A stretch of DNA of 64,000 nt from Vibrio chagasii (GCA_041879415.1 CP090851.1:1736001-1800000), one strand, 5' to 3'; counted from the stretch's first letter, positions 38,051-48,078 are shown. Numbers and translations: made by a program. The notes: generated from the sequence alone by a model not told the origin.

Positions 38051-39484
38051 TTATAGCTTCTTAGAGATAAGCGCAGAGCCAGCAATAATACCAATACCTA
38101 GTAGCATGATTGCACCTTTACCGCTGTCGAAGCCAGAAGAGATACCCATGAACGCAACGATTGCGATAGCTACTGGGATGATGTACTTAACTAGTGCGTA
38201 CCATAGACCGAATAGTGGGAAAGATACTTCACCGTCGTTGGTGATTTCTTTCTCTAGGTCTGCACGGTTTAGTCTCCAACCAGCGAAGATACATACCAAC
38301 ATACCGCCAACAGCTAGGAAGATCTTATCTGTTAGTAGGTCGAAGATATCAAATGCGCCTGTGTCGAATAGTGTTGGACCAACGCCACCTAGAGATAGAG
38401 AAGCGAAGATACATAGCGCAGCCATTACAACACTTGCAGACAGTACTGCAGTTACACGCTTCATGCCTTTCTCGTCGATTAGGTAAGAAACCACAACCTC
38501 TAGTAGAGAAACAGAAGATGTTAGAGCTGCAACACTTAGACCGATGAAGAACATAAGTGCGAATAGAAGACCAATTACGCCGCCCATTTCAGCAAATAGC
38601 TGAGGAACAACAACGAATACTAGACCAGGGCCTGCTGCTGGTTCCATACCGAATGCGAACATTGCTGGGAACATTGCAACACCAGCTAGGATAGCAACAC
38701 CTGTATCCATTGCTGTAACCATAGCGGTAGTTTGAACTAGGTTTTCTTTCTTCTTAAGGTAAGAACCGTAAGTCAACATACAACCCATACCAAGAGATAG
38801 TGAGAAGAATGCTTGGCCAAGTGCAGCTAGAATTACGTTGCTGTCTACCTTAGAGAAATCAGGGCTGAATAGGAACTCAAGACCAGCCATAGAACCTGGA
38901 AGAGTCAGACCTTTGATCGATACCACGATAAGGATCAGGAATAGCAGTGGCATTAGAACCTTACCCGCTTTCTCGATACCGCCCGAGATACCTTTCATAA
39001 CGATAACAACGTTAAGAAGTAGGTATAGACCCATCCACATTAGTGGTTGAACTGGGTTAGAGATGAAACCACCGAAGCTGTCACCGATTGCTTCAGGTGC
39101 GTCTAGAAGACCACCAGCAATCTTACCGATGTATGCGATAGACCAGCCACCTACTACAGGGTAGAAACCCATGATAAGTAGACCACTTACTACGCCAATA
39201 ACACCAGCGAACGTCCAACGACGGTCAGTTGATTTAAATGCACCTACTGCTGATTTTTGCGTATGACGGCCAATAGCAAATTCAGTCAGCATTACACTGA
39301 AACCGATGAAAATTACAAAAAACAGGTAAATTGCAACGAATGCACCACCGCCACTCTCGCCTGCTGTGTATGGGAATTTCCAAATGTTACCTAAGCCAAC
39401 AGCAGAACCTGCTGCAGCCATTACGAATCCTAACTTCGAACCCCAGGTATCACGGGGTGTTGTGGTTGTATTACTAGTAGCCAC
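38051..39484 (-). CDS. Neurotransmitter:sodium symporter (NSS/SNF) family transporter
   Basis: The 477-residue inner-membrane protein has about eleven or twelve helices and the NSS signature near the N-terminus, 'LGFVMAAAGSAVGLGNIWKFPY', which lines the sodium/substrate site in LeuT-type proteins. 'GGGAFVAIYLFF' and 'LTEFAIGRHTQKS' also match. It couples sodium influx to uptake of an amino acid or related amine. Sodium-driven transport suits a marine bacterium. The substrate is unknown. Confidence 0.92.
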   Translation of the reverse strand: MATSNTTTTPRDTWGSKLGFVMAAAGSAVGLGNIWKFPYTAGESGGGAFVAIYLFFVIFIGFSVMLTEFAIGRHTQKSAVGAFKSTDRRWTFAGVIGVVSGLLIMGFYPVVGGWSIAYIGKIAGGLLDAPEAIGDSFGGFISNPVQPLMWMGLYLLLNVVIVMKGISGGIEKAGKVLMPLLFLILIVVSIKGLTLPGSMAGLEFLFSPDFSKVDSNVILAALGQAFFSLSLGMGCMLTYGSYLKKKENLVQTTAMVTAMDTGVAILAGVAMFPAMFAFGMEPAAGPGLVFVVVPQLFAEMGGVIGLLFALMFFIGLSVAALTSSVSLLEVVVSYLIDEKGMKRVTAVLSASVVMAALCIFASLSLGGVGPTLFDTGAFDIFDLLTDKIFLAVGGMLVCIFAGWRLNRADLEKEITNDGEVSFPLFGLWYALVKYIIPVAIAIVAFMGISSGFDSGKGAIMLLGIGIIAGSALISKKL

Positions 39485-39850
39485 GTTTACTCCAAAATTT
39501 GTGTTGTGTGATGTTGTGTTTTGCTTTGGGTGGCGTCTTTAAAAGATAAGGTGTAAAAACGACTTTACACACTTAGAAGATTTGATTGACGCTCTTTGTA
39601 TAGCAAGTAAACCAGTTTAAGAATAAAATTGGAAGTCCGAACCGTACATATTTCGTTACCAATGTAAATTTTTATGGTTAAATGCCGCCTTTTCATACAA
39701 AACAATCGTTTTCGTCTTAAGTTAACCAAAACTTAACAACTATAACCTGTTTACAGCTTTTGCTCTAATTTGTAAATAGTTGATTCCTTAAATTCCCATA
39801 TCCACAAAATAGCATTACTATCTAAGTGTCTCTTTTTTCGAGTATTCAAT
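39485..39850. promoter_or_regulatory. Divergent spacer with TTAAGTT/AACTTAA inverted repeat
   Basis: This 366-base AT-rich region holds no gene and separates the NSS transporter (minus) from cls (plus). A 7-base inverted repeat, TTAAGTT-6-AACTTAA, lies at 39717-39736 and could be an operator. No regulator can be named. Confidence 0.4.
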
Positions 39851-41305
39851 GTGGAAAAGCTCTACCATTTTTTAACTTTAGCCTCTGTCGCTTTGTACTG
39901 GGTCCTTGTAGCCGGTGTAACACTGCGTGTTGTACTAAAACGACGCTCTGTCAGCGTTTCTCTCGCCTGGCTTATGGTTATCTACATTATCCCAATTGTA
40001 GGTGTGGCTTGTTACTTCCTTTTTGGCGAGTTGAACCTCGGTAGAAAAAGGGCTGAACGCGCACATCGCATGTTTACTCCCTTTGGAGATTGGTTCCGTC
40101 AATTGAACGATTGCCAACTTCACCAACCAGGGAAAGTCGGCTCCCCTATCCATAAGATTGATGAGCTTTGTAACAATCGAATGGGCATTCCTGCGCTCAG
40201 TGGAAACACTCTATCCCTACAATCGTCACCAAACGAGATCCTACACGCAATTATTGAAGATATAGAAAATGCCCAAACCAGTATTAAGATGGTTTTCTAT
40301 ATTTGGCACCCAGGTGGCCTAACAGATTCAGTGGCCTCTGCTCTGATTCGCGCAGCAAAACGTGGTGTAGATGTTAAAGTTTTGCTCGATTCAGCGGGTA
40401 GCCCGCGCTTTTTCAAAAGCCATTGGCTACCAATGATGGAAGATGCCGGTGTGCAGGTTGTACAAGCACTGGAAGTAAGCCCTTGGCGTATTTTCTTGCG
40501 ACGCCTTGATCTAAGGCAGCACCGTAAGATCATCGTGATAGATGAGACTATTGCCTACACTGGCTCGATGAACATGGTCGACCCTGCTCGTTTCAAACAA
40601 AGCTCAGGAGTCGGTCAGTGGATTGATGTCATGGTACGTGTGACAGGTCCAACCGTTAACGTACTCTCTGCAATCCATGGTTGGGACTGGGAAGTAGAAA
40701 CCGGAGACCGCATTCTGCCTGAACTGCCTGAATGTTCTGTAGAAGAAGCGGTGACGCATCATCCCGTACAAGTTGTGCCATCGGGTCCAGGCATGCCGGA
40801 GTATTTAATCCTGCAGGTTCTGACTATTGCGATCAATCAAGCTAACCATACCGTGCGTATTACGACCCCTTACTTTGTGCCGAGTGCGGACTTATTAGAA
40901 ACACTTAAAATGACTGCTCAACGTGGTGTCAACGTCGAACTCATCATTCCCCATAACAATGATTCATTGATGGTGAAATGGGCCTCTCGCGCTTTCTATA
41001 CCGAATTGCTCGAAGCCGGAGTTAAAATCTACGAGTTCTATGGTGGCCTTCTTCATACCAAGTCGGTAGTCATCGATGAAGAGTTTTGCTTGATTGGAAC
41101 GGTCAATATCGACATGCGAAGTTTATGGCTCAACTTTGAAGTGACGCTAGCGGTGGATGATGTGCATTTCACTCAGAACCTCTCTGAGCTGCAGAAATCT
41201 TACATCGATTCATCCCACTCTGTTGAATTAGAACAATGGGAGCAAAGAAGTTTACGCAACCGCTTCTTTGAAAGGCTGTTCTACCTGTTTAATCCTCTTC
41301 TGTAA
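39851..41305 (+). CDS. cls: Cardiolipin synthase
   Basis: The 484-residue phospholipase-D-family enzyme, near the length of E. coli ClsA, has two N-terminal membrane helices. Two HKD motifs follow: 'QHRKIIVIDETIAYTGSMNM' near residue 220 and 'LHTKSVVIDEEFCLIGTVNID' near residue 400. It condenses two phosphatidylglycerol molecules into cardiolipin plus glycerol at the inner membrane. It starts with GTG. It appears to be a single-gene unit. Confidence 0.93.
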   Translation: MEKLYHFLTLASVALYWVLVAGVTLRVVLKRRSVSVSLAWLMVIYIIPIVGVACYFLFGELNLGRKRAERAHRMFTPFGDWFRQLNDCQLHQPGKVGSPIHKIDELCNNRMGIPALSGNTLSLQSSPNEILHAIIEDIENAQTSIKMVFYIWHPGGLTDSVASALIRAAKRGVDVKVLLDSAGSPRFFKSHWLPMMEDAGVQVVQALEVSPWRIFLRRLDLRQHRKIIVIDETIAYTGSMNMVDPARFKQSSGVGQWIDVMVRVTGPTVNVLSAIHGWDWEVETGDRILPELPECSVEEAVTHHPVQVVPSGPGMPEYLILQVLTIAINQANHTVRITTPYFVPSADLLETLKMTAQRGVNVELIIPHNNDSLMVKWASRAFYTELLEAGVKIYEFYGGLLHTKSVVIDEEFCLIGTVNIDMRSLWLNFEVTLAVDDVHFTQNLSELQKSYIDSSHSVELEQWEQRSLRNRFFERLFYLFNPLL

Positions 41306-41313
41306 TTTAAGCG

Positions 41314-41383
41314 GTGAGCTGTAATAGCTCACTGTTTCCCCGTCGCTCATTTTTGATCTTTCACTCTTTACTGAGTGAAAGAT
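41314..41383. other. Two consecutive hairpins between cls and metC
   Basis: A 7-base stem GTGAGCT/AGCTCAC (41314-41332) and a perfect 11-base stem ATCTTTCACTC/GAGTGAAAGAT (41356-41383) follow cls. Neither has a good T run on the plus strand, so simple termination is uncertain. They could instead stabilise the cls 3' end or act in the metC leader. Confidence 0.5.
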
Positions 41384-41486
41384 TAAAAATCGTAAGAAAA
41401 GCGTAAAAATCCCCGCTCCGCTCTTGCTTTGAACACTCTTGGCATGTTTTAAATAGGACATAACCGATTGATAAGGAATTCACAGC

Positions 41487-42671
41487 ATGTCCGAGAACAA
41501 AACCACTAAACTGATCACTGCCGGTCGTGATAAGAAGTGGACCAATGGTGTTGTTAACCCACCAGTACAGCGCGCTTCAACTGTCGTATTTAACTCAGTG
41601 GAAGAGAAGCGTAAAGCTACGATTAACCGCGCCAACAAGACCCTTTTTTATGGACGTCGTGGAACCAACACTCATTTTGCTTTCCAAGATGCGATGGTTG
41701 AGGTGGAAGGTGGCGCAGGCTGTGCACTCTACCCTTGTGGAACGGCAGCTATCTCTAATGCGATCCTTTCTTTTGTGGAAACAGGCGACCATATTCTGAT
41801 GGTTGACACTTGCTACGAACCAACTCGCGATTTCTGTGACACCATCATGAAAAAGATGGGTGTAGAAACCACCTACTACGAGCCAACAATTGGCGAAGGT
41901 ATCAAAGAGCTTATCAAGCCAAATACCAAGGTGTTATTTACCGAGTCTCCGGGTTCAATCACCATGGAAGTTCAGGATGTCCCAACACTCGCACGCATTG
42001 CTCACGACCATGACATCATAGTGATGTTAGACAACACATGGGCTGCTGGTGTTAATTTCTCTCCATTTGATTTTGGTGTTGATATCTCGATTCAAGCGGC
42101 GACTAAATACATCGTCGGCCACTCTGATGTGATGTTAGGTACTACCGTTGCCAACGAGAAGTGCTGGGACCAACTAAGAGAGCAAAGCTACTTAATGGGC
42201 CAATGTGTTTCACCAGATGACGCTTACCTTGGCCTACGCGGCATTCGTACCTTAGATGTACGACTACGCCAACATGCAGAAAGCAGTTTAAAAGTCGCGA
42301 AGTGGTTAGAAACTCGACCTGAAGTAGACCACGTTCGTCACCCTGCTCTTGAATCATGCCCTGGTCATGAATTCTTTAAACGAGATTTTACCGGTGGTAA
42401 TGGCCTGTTCTCGTTTGTGCTAAAGAACTCGAATACACAAGCAACCACAGCGCTGCTTGATGGTATGAAACACTTCAGCATGGGTTACTCGTGGGGTGGA
42501 TTTGAGAGCTTAATTCTCGCGAACGAGCCGAGCAGCTTTAACAGCCTAAGAACGGTAGCAAATCCAAACTTCGACGGTACTTTAATTCGTGTACATATCG
42601 GCTTAGAAGATGTTGATGATTTGATTGCAGACCTAGAGGCAGGATTAGATCGCTACAGCGCTCTAGTTTAG
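41487..42671 (+). CDS. metC: Cystathionine beta-lyase
   Basis: The 394-residue PLP enzyme of the Cys/Met metabolism family converts cystathionine to homocysteine, pyruvate and ammonia in methionine synthesis. The PLP lysine is in '[16 protein letters not shown]'. '[13 protein letters not shown]', '[10 protein letters not shown]' and 'SWGGFESLI' match the bacterial MetC branch. AAGGAA lies upstream of the ATG. No MetJ box could be identified with certainty in the leader. Confidence 0.93.
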   Translation: MSENKTTKLITAGRDKKWTNGVVNPPVQRASTVVFNSVEEKRKATINRANKTLFYGRRGTNTHFAFQDAMVEVEGGAGCALYPCGTAAISNAILSFVETGDHILMVDTCYEPTRDFCDTIMKKMGVETTYYEPTIGEGIKELIKPNTKVLFTESPGSITMEVQDVPTLARIAHDHDIIVMLDNTWAAGVNFSPFDFGVDISIQAATKYIVGHSDVMLGTTVANEKCWDQLREQSYLMGQCVSPDDAYLGLRGIRTLDVRLRQHAESSLKVAKWLETRPEVDHVRHPALESCPGHEFFKRDFTGGNGLFSFVLKNSNTQATTALLDGMKHFSMGYSWGGFESLILANEPSSFNSLRTVANPNFDGTLIRVHIGLEDVDDLIADLEAGLDRYSALV

Positions 42672-42695
42672 CTAGAAACGGCATATTCAACATAC

Positions 42696-42724
42696 AAAAA
42701 AGGCAGGGTATTCCTGCCTTTTTC
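42696..42724. terminator. metC terminator
   Basis: The stem AAAAAGGCAGG / CCTGCCTTTTT with a 5-base loop has T runs in both directions. It lies between the convergent metC and the small membrane-partner gene. Confidence 0.92.
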
Positions 42725-42782
42725 AGTTCTGCGCATCAGCAGCCTATAGCTCCACAACTAACGCACAGTGCCTCGTAGTTCA

Positions 42783-43253
42783 TTATTGAACTTGATAGCA
42801 TGTCCAATTAAAGATTTCAGAGCGGTGCTCATTAAACAGATACAGGGACTGCTCCCTCTCCAAAATCGAGTAATCAATGGTCACTCCTTTATACTCACTG
42901 TATTCCTGATTAATGATCGGATCATGAAATGGAGTTGCGGTTCTCACGTCAATAATGCTCATCGACAAATGATCCCCGTCCAAACCATAGTAACCAGAAT
43001 AAAGATTTTCCATTGTGCCTTCGGTACCGTCTTTCTCAGTGATCATCACAAACTCTCTCATGCTAAAAGTTTGGTCAGACTGAAAAGTAATGCTCATACG
43101 CTCATAAAGCGATTGATAAGGTTGAAATGCCTGAGATAAGAAATCCGTTTTTAGCGTTTTACAATGCCATCGAGTGCCCGCCAGTGCATTCTGGTCTAGA
43201 AAAAAGCTCGCCGAAGCAATTACCAATAAAATGAGTAAGCCAATTAATCGCAA
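42783..43253 (-). CDS. Small membrane-anchored partner of the ToxR-like regulator (VtrC/ToxS-like position)
   Basis: The 156-residue protein has an N-terminal hydrophobic segment (residues 3-19) that is a signal anchor or uncleaved signal, then a periplasmic beta-rich body. 'GTRWHCKTLKTDF', regular short strands and paired cysteines at Cys31 and Cys152 suggest a small lipocalin-like barrel closed by a disulfide. It starts with TTG behind a strong AGGAG that lies inside the end of the ToxR-like gene, with 10 bases of overlap. The gene order (membrane regulator, then small periplasmic partner) is that of toxR-toxS, tcpP-tcpH and vtrA-vtrC, but I see no convincing sequence identity to any of these. 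It is probably the sensory or stabilising subunit (inference). Confidence 0.75.
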   Translation of the reverse strand: MRLIGLLILLVIASASFFLDQNALAGTRWHCKTLKTDFLSQAFQPYQSLYERMSITFQSDQTFSMREFVMITEKDGTEGTMENLYSGYYGLDGDHLSMSIIDVRTATPFHDPIINQEYSEYKGVTIDYSILEREQSLYLFNEHRSEIFNWTCYQVQ

Positions 43254-44215
43254 AAGTAGCTCCTCTTTTCCATATGAGCTGCAAATGAGTCAAAAGACGT
43301 CTCTACATTGAAAATCGTCGCCCCGTAATTGAGAGCCTCGCCATCCTTCCTTTGAACTAACATGTACAAAGCATCGCTCTCTGGTTGATCGACAGATGGA
43401 TAAATACGAACAAACACATCCACATTGCAGTGACTAGGAATCACACTGGTCAGCTTTTCTGTTATCGCTGGTAGCGAATAAGAATCTCCATGAACAATAT
43501 GGAAAAAGTAGTGGTTAGTATTGTCTGTATAACTATCACGATATTCCGACTTATCTATAAAGTAAGGCGTTGGCTTATAGTAAGTTTGGAATAGGTTGAA
43601 CGCGGTAACGAGAACACAAATAAATGCGATTATATAGCCCACTTTTACCGCGTGTTTATTGCTAGTAATGCTTGATAAGCCAGGTGCAACCGAACCGTGC
43701 ACTTGATTTGAAGCCTCAGAGTCCGAAGTGATAGTCGACGAGTTCTCTTCAGGCTCTTGGCTTGTCGTTGATGCTCTATCTGCTGGTGCAATCGACTCTT
43801 CTTGAATTGCAGGCTTCGCTACTATAGCCGCTACAGATGCAGACTGGGCTTCACCAAGGTCTACTTGAGGCGCAGTTTGGGTATTTGAACTTGTCTTTTT
43901 AGACTCGTCGATTTCAAGGGAATAGCCGGTTTTACTGACAGTGCGGATCGTTGCGCAGCCACAGGTTACCCTAGATAGTGTCTTTCTGATCTTTGAGATT
44001 ACATTGGTAAGCGCTTGCTCCGAGACAATCACATTGCCCCAGCATCTATCAAATATCAGACCTCGTTCGATGCACTCGCCAACGTTTTCAAGCAAGAATA
44101 GGAAGACCTTACCTTCAAGTGGCGCGATAGTTTCTACGTGTCCATCTTCACGCACAAACTGCCTAAGCAAGGGATCATAACTAGCATCACATATTTGGTA
44201 GTTTTGTTGTTTCAC
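43244..44215 (-). CDS. ToxR-like transmembrane winged-helix transcriptional regulator
   Basis: The 323-residue inner-membrane regulator has a cytoplasmic OmpR/PhoB-type winged-helix domain at residues 1-102: 'APLEGKVFLFLLENVGECIERGLIFDRCWG' (alpha-loop helices), 'SEQALTNVISKIRKTL' (recognition helix) and wing 'IRTVSKTGYSLEI'. A low-complexity Ser/Glu/Ala linker (103-188), one transmembrane helix (about 190-210) and a periplasmic domain of ~113 residues with Cys263 and Cys322 follow. No receiver domain is present. This is the one-component layout of ToxR, TcpP, CadC and VtrA. The paired periplasmic cysteines recall the disulfide of ToxR, but the periplasmic domain is not recognisably ToxR itself. 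Signal and targets are unknown. Confidence 0.88.
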   Translation of the reverse strand: MKQQNYQICDASYDPLLRQFVREDGHVETIAPLEGKVFLFLLENVGECIERGLIFDRCWGNVIVSEQALTNVISKIRKTLSRVTCGCATIRTVSKTGYSLEIDESKKTSSNTQTAPQVDLGEAQSASVAAIVAKPAIQEESIAPADRASTTSQEPEENSSTITSDSEASNQVHGSVAPGLSSITSNKHAVKVGYIIAFICVLVTAFNLFQTYYKPTPYFIDKSEYRDSYTDNTNHYFFHIVHGDSYSLPAITEKLTSVIPSHCNVDVFVRIYPSVDQPESDALYMLVQRKDGEALNYGATIFNVETSFDSFAAHMEKRSYFCD

Positions 44216-44324
44216 TATCGATTTCTATCTTTAAACTCGGTCGCATATAATATTGAATAGTTTATAAATGGCTAGTGAATTTTCCAATTTTTAAGCAATT
44301 ATTTCGCGACGCTAAATAACACTT

Positions 44325-44891
44325 TTATTTGTAAGGACAACACACCATATGGTCATTAACCATACCGGTCGCTTGCATGAACGCGTAACAGATTGTTTCA
44401 CCTACAAACTTAAAGCCTCTCTTTTTTAAAAACTTACTCATAGCTTTAGATTGCTCAGTAGAAGCAGGGACTTGTGACATCTCTGTCCACTGATTATCGA
44501 TAACTTTATTATCGACAAATTGCCACAAAGCATTCGATAAAGAGCCGAATTCTTTTTGAAGCTCCAGCGCTGCACGAGCATTATTGTACACAGAAGCAAT
44601 CTTGCCCTTATGTTTAACCACATCAAAATTTTCAATGATATTGGGTACATTGTCTTCATCGAGTTCGGCTAATTTGTGTAAGTCGTAGTTCTCAAATGCC
44701 GCGCGATAGCCTTCTCGTTTTTTCAGTATAGTAATCCAACTCAGACCCGCTTGAGCTCCCTCTAGAGTGATGAATTCAAACAACACTTGATCATCATAGA
44801 CAGGAACGCCCCATTCCGTATCGTGGTACACCCTTTCAAGTTCATGTTTAAGTGCCCATGCACAAGTTCTCTCCGCAGCATTCGCTTCCAT
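44325..44891 (-). CDS. tag: DNA-3-methyladenine glycosylase I
   Basis: The 188-residue base-excision repair enzyme has the Tag pattern: 'RTCAWALKHELERVYHDTEWGVPVYDD', 'LFEFITLEGAQAGLSWITILKKREGYRAAF' and the C-terminal 'GFKFVGETICYAFMQATGMVNDH'. The zinc ligands (Cys and His near the N-terminus, His and Cys near the C-terminus, '..NDHMVCC') are present. It removes 3-methyladenine from alkylated DNA. It is a single gene upstream of the ToxR-like pair on the same strand with a 109-base gap. Confidence 0.92.
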   Translation of the reverse strand: MEANAAERTCAWALKHELERVYHDTEWGVPVYDDQVLFEFITLEGAQAGLSWITILKKREGYRAAFENYDLHKLAELDEDNVPNIIENFDVVKHKGKIASVYNNARAALELQKEFGSLSNALWQFVDNKVIDNQWTEMSQVPASTEQSKAMSKFLKKRGFKFVGETICYAFMQATGMVNDHMVCCPYK

Positions 44892-44920
44892 TTCGATAAT
44901 CTCATTTAAGTAAAATACAT

Positions 44921-44952
44921 AAAAATAATGCCCCAGTTAGGGGCATTATTTC
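44921..44952 (-). terminator. Terminator of the RND efflux operon
   Basis: The perfect stem AATAATGCCCC / GGGGCATTATT with loop AGTTA is followed on the minus strand by a T run. It lies right after the RND pump stop. Confidence 0.9.
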
Positions 44953-44967
44953 AAAGGTAAATTGGCG

Positions 44968-47900
44968 TTATGCTACGTCAATCTTATGGAACAGGCGGTA
45001 CAGTACCGGTACAACGATCAGCGTCAGTACCGTCGCAAAACCCAAACCAAACATAATGGTTACCGCCATTGGCTTGAAGAAGATATCAGGCAATAGTGGA
45101 ATCATACCTAGAATCGTCGTAATCGCTGCCATACATACCGGGCGAACACGGCTTAGTGCAGCATCAACGACAGCAACATAAGGATCCTTACCTGACTTCA
45201 TCTCAATCTCGATTTGGTCAAGCAGTACGATACCGTTCTTCAAAAGCATCCCGGATAGACTCAAGAAGCCTAACAGAGCCATAAAACCAAATGGGGTGTT
45301 TAAGGCCAGCAAGCCAGTCGTCACACCGATTAAAGCCAACGGCACCGTTAACCATACTATCAACGGCTCTTTTACTGAGTTAAATAGGAACACAGTAATC
45401 AAGAACATGAACAGGTAGCCAAGAGGCATGGTTGTGAAGAGTGATGCCTGCGCATCTGCAGAAGACTCATACTCACCACCCCACTCAAGAGAATAACCCG
45501 GTGGCATCTCAATCGCTTCAATTTGTGGCTGTAGGCGCTTCTGTAGCGTAGAAGCAGTTTCTTCGCCCAGTAAGTCTGGATCCGCCATGACTGTCAGCAT
45601 ACGCTTACGGTTTTTACGGATGATCAGTGGATCTTCCCATTCCAACTCGTAACCTAAAGTCACTTGTTGCAGTGGGATGTATTCACTTAACGCAGGGCTC
45701 CAAATCTTCATACCTTCGATGTTACGAATATCCACACGCTCATCTTCCGGTAAACGAGCCACAATCGGCATAAGCGTTGTACCATCACGGTAAACACCAA
45801 TCGACTTACCAGAGAAAGACATCGCGAGGAAATCATCAACATCAGACTTGGTGATACCGTAACGACGAGCTTGGCTTTCATTAAACTGAGGCTCTAGCAC
45901 CTTAGTTCTTTCACGCCAGTCGTGGCGAACGTTAAATGCACCGCTATCAGCACGCATTACATCCATCACTTGTGCTGCGATTGAACGTAATACCGTAGGA
46001 TCAGAACCTACAATACGAGCTTCTATCTTCGCACCGCCACCAGGACCTAACTCAATCTGTTTTAGCTTGTAGTCGATCTCAGGGAACTGACCATTAACAT
46101 GGTCACGGAAGCGCTTCATTAGCCCTTCGAGCACTTCGTAGCTCTTAACACGAACCGTTATCTCACCGTAAGCGCTATAACTTTTCTCAGGTGCGTAAGT
46201 CAGCATGAAACGTTGTAAGCCTTTACCTGCGGTCGTCGTGATGTGTTCTACTTCGTCCTGTTCAGCTAACCAGCTTTCAAGCACTTTAAGCTTGGTGTTG
46301 GTTGCTCGAATATCGGTCCCTTCCGGCATCCAAACATCAACTTGGAACATAGGTGTAGTCGATGACGGGAAGAAAGCTTGTTTTACGAAACCAAAACCAT
46401 AAACACTCGCACCTAGACCAATAACCAGAACAATCATGGTTAGCCACGCACGCTTCATACAGAATTCTAGGAAGTTTTTGTAGACAACAAAAACCATCCC
46501 GTTGTACGGATCTTTGCCTTCATTGTCAGCATCAACCTTCTGGCCTTTAAAGAAGATATCGGCAAAGAATGGCGTAATTGAGATAGCCGTAAACCAGCTC
46601 AACATTAGCGAGATAAGTAGAACCGTGAACAAGGTGCCACAGTACTCACCCGTCGAGTCTTCAGACAAGCCGATTGGCGCAAATGCCGTTACCGCGATAA
46701 CCGTTGCACCCAGTAATGGCCATTTAGTCTGAGTTACGATATCAGTAGCGGCCTGCATCCGGGTTCGCCCCTTCTGCGTGCCGATCAATATCCCTTCGAC
46801 CACCACTATGGCGTTATCCACCAGCATCCCCAGTGCGATAACCAATGCCCCCAGTGAGATACGTTGTAAATCGATTTTGAAGTACTGCATGAAAATGAAG
46901 GTACCAAACACGGTCAGTAGCAGTATCAAGCCAATCAATAGACCGGAACGCAGACCCATGAAGAAAAGCAGCACCACGATTACGATCGCAACCGCCTGCC
47001 CCAAGCTCACCACAAAGCCGCTTACGGATTTATCTACTTCTTTAGGTTGGTTATAAACCTCTGAAATGTCGATGCCTACTGGCTGTTGGTATTTCAATTC
47101 AGCAAGCCTGCGGTCAAACGCTTCACCCACCGCGACCACGTTTACGCCTTGAGCAAAGGACACACCCAGGTTAAGTGCTAGTTTGCCGTTGTAACCGATG
47201 ATGTTAGTCGGTACTTCAACATAACCGCGGGTTACTTCTGCCACATCTTTTAGATAGATAAGGCCTTGAGCACCACCTTCAGTCAGGATCAAATCACCCA
47301 GCTGTTCTACGTTCTGAAACTCGCCGGTAGGATGGATACGAATGTATTCGTCACCAATTCTCACCGCACCTGCACTGGAAACAATGTTTTGAGTTGATAA
47401 AAGATTAAATACCGTGTTTGGCGAGATGCCCAAAGAGCTGATCCGTTTCATCGAGATTTCGATGAATACTTGCTCTTGCTGCTGACCAGAAACAGAAACT
47501 TTACTGACCCCATCAACCAGTTCCAGCTCACGCCTTAAATAATCGATATAGTCCAACAGTTCTTTATAGCTGTAGCCATCACCGGTTACTGCGAGCAAAA
47601 TACCGTAAACATCACCAAAATCATCAATAACTTGCGGGTCGTTCACACCAGGCGGCAGTGACACTTTCAAGTCATTCACTTTTCGACGAAGTTCATCCCA
47701 AATCTGCGGCAGATCGTCTGGCCCATAGTTATTCTTCATAGTTACCGTTACCTGAGACAGGCCACGGCTAGAGATAGAGTTAACCTCGTCGACGTAAGTA
47801 AGTTGCTGAATCGCTTTCTCTAGTGGATAAGTGACTTCCTCTTCCACTTGCTGCGGTGTCGCACCTGGGTAAGAGGTGACAACCATCGCATCTTTGATGG

Positions 47901-48078
47901 TAAAGGCCGGGTCTTCTAAACGACCCAAACCAAAGAAGGCAGACACACCACCAATCAGGAAGATCAACGACAGCATCCAACTGATAACTTTATTGCGAAT
48001 AAAGTAAGCCGCTACACCCGTGACCTGGTCATCACCCTGTTGAGCGTCATTCTGGGGCTTGTTATTTGCTTCACTCAT
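44968..48078 (-). CDS. RND-family efflux permease (HAE1/AcrB-like)
   Basis: The 1,036-residue inner-membrane pump has the RND duplicated layout: TM1, a large periplasmic porter/docking loop, TM2-6, TM7, a second loop and TM8-12. The proton-relay aspartate is in 'GALVIALGMLVDNAIVVVEG' (TM4), though AcrB has two adjacent Asp where this has Val-Asp. 'DPAFTIKDAMVVTSYPGATPQQVEEEVTYPLE' is typical of the HAE1 group. It forms a tripartite exporter with the adaptors upstream and, presumably, an outside TolC. The ATG with AGGAGG overlaps the adaptor stop by 8 bases. Substrates are unknown. Confidence 0.92.
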   Translation of the reverse strand: MSEANNKPQNDAQQGDDQVTGVAAYFIRNKVISWMLSLIFLIGGVSAFFGLGRLEDPAFTIKDAMVVTSYPGATPQQVEEEVTYPLEKAIQQLTYVDEVNSISSRGLSQVTVTMKNNYGPDDLPQIWDELRRKVNDLKVSLPPGVNDPQVIDDFGDVYGILLAVTGDGYSYKELLDYIDYLRRELELVDGVSKVSVSGQQQEQVFIEISMKRISSLGISPNTVFNLLSTQNIVSSAGAVRIGDEYIRIHPTGEFQNVEQLGDLILTEGGAQGLIYLKDVAEVTRGYVEVPTNIIGYNGKLALNLGVSFAQGVNVVAVGEAFDRRLAELKYQQPVGIDISEVYNQPKEVDKSVSGFVVSLGQAVAIVIVVLLFFMGLRSGLLIGLILLLTVFGTFIFMQYFKIDLQRISLGALVIALGMLVDNAIVVVEGILIGTQKGRTRMQAATDIVTQTKWPLLGATVIAVTAFAPIGLSEDSTGEYCGTLFTVLLISLMLSWFTAISITPFFADIFFKGQKVDADNEGKDPYNGMVFVVYKNFLEFCMKRAWLTMIVLVIGLGASVYGFGFVKQAFFPSSTTPMFQVDVWMPEGTDIRATNTKLKVLESWLAEQDEVEHITTTAGKGLQRFMLTYAPEKSYSAYGEITVRVKSYEVLEGLMKRFRDHVNGQFPEIDYKLKQIELGPGGGAKIEARIVGSDPTVLRSIAAQVMDVMRADSGAFNVRHDWRERTKVLEPQFNESQARRYGITKSDVDDFLAMSFSGKSIGVYRDGTTLMPIVARLPEDERVDIRNIEGMKIWSPALSEYIPLQQVTLGYELEWEDPLIIRKNRKRMLTVMADPDLLGEETASTLQKRLQPQIEAIEMPPGYSLEWGGEYESSADAQASLFTTMPLGYLFMFLITVFLFNSVKEPLIVWLTVPLALIGVTTGLLALNTPFGFMALLGFLSLSGMLLKNGIVLLDQIEIEMKSGKDPYVAVVDAALSRVRPVCMAAITTILGMIPLLPDIFFKPMAVTIMFGLGFATVLTLIVVPVLYRLFHKIDVA

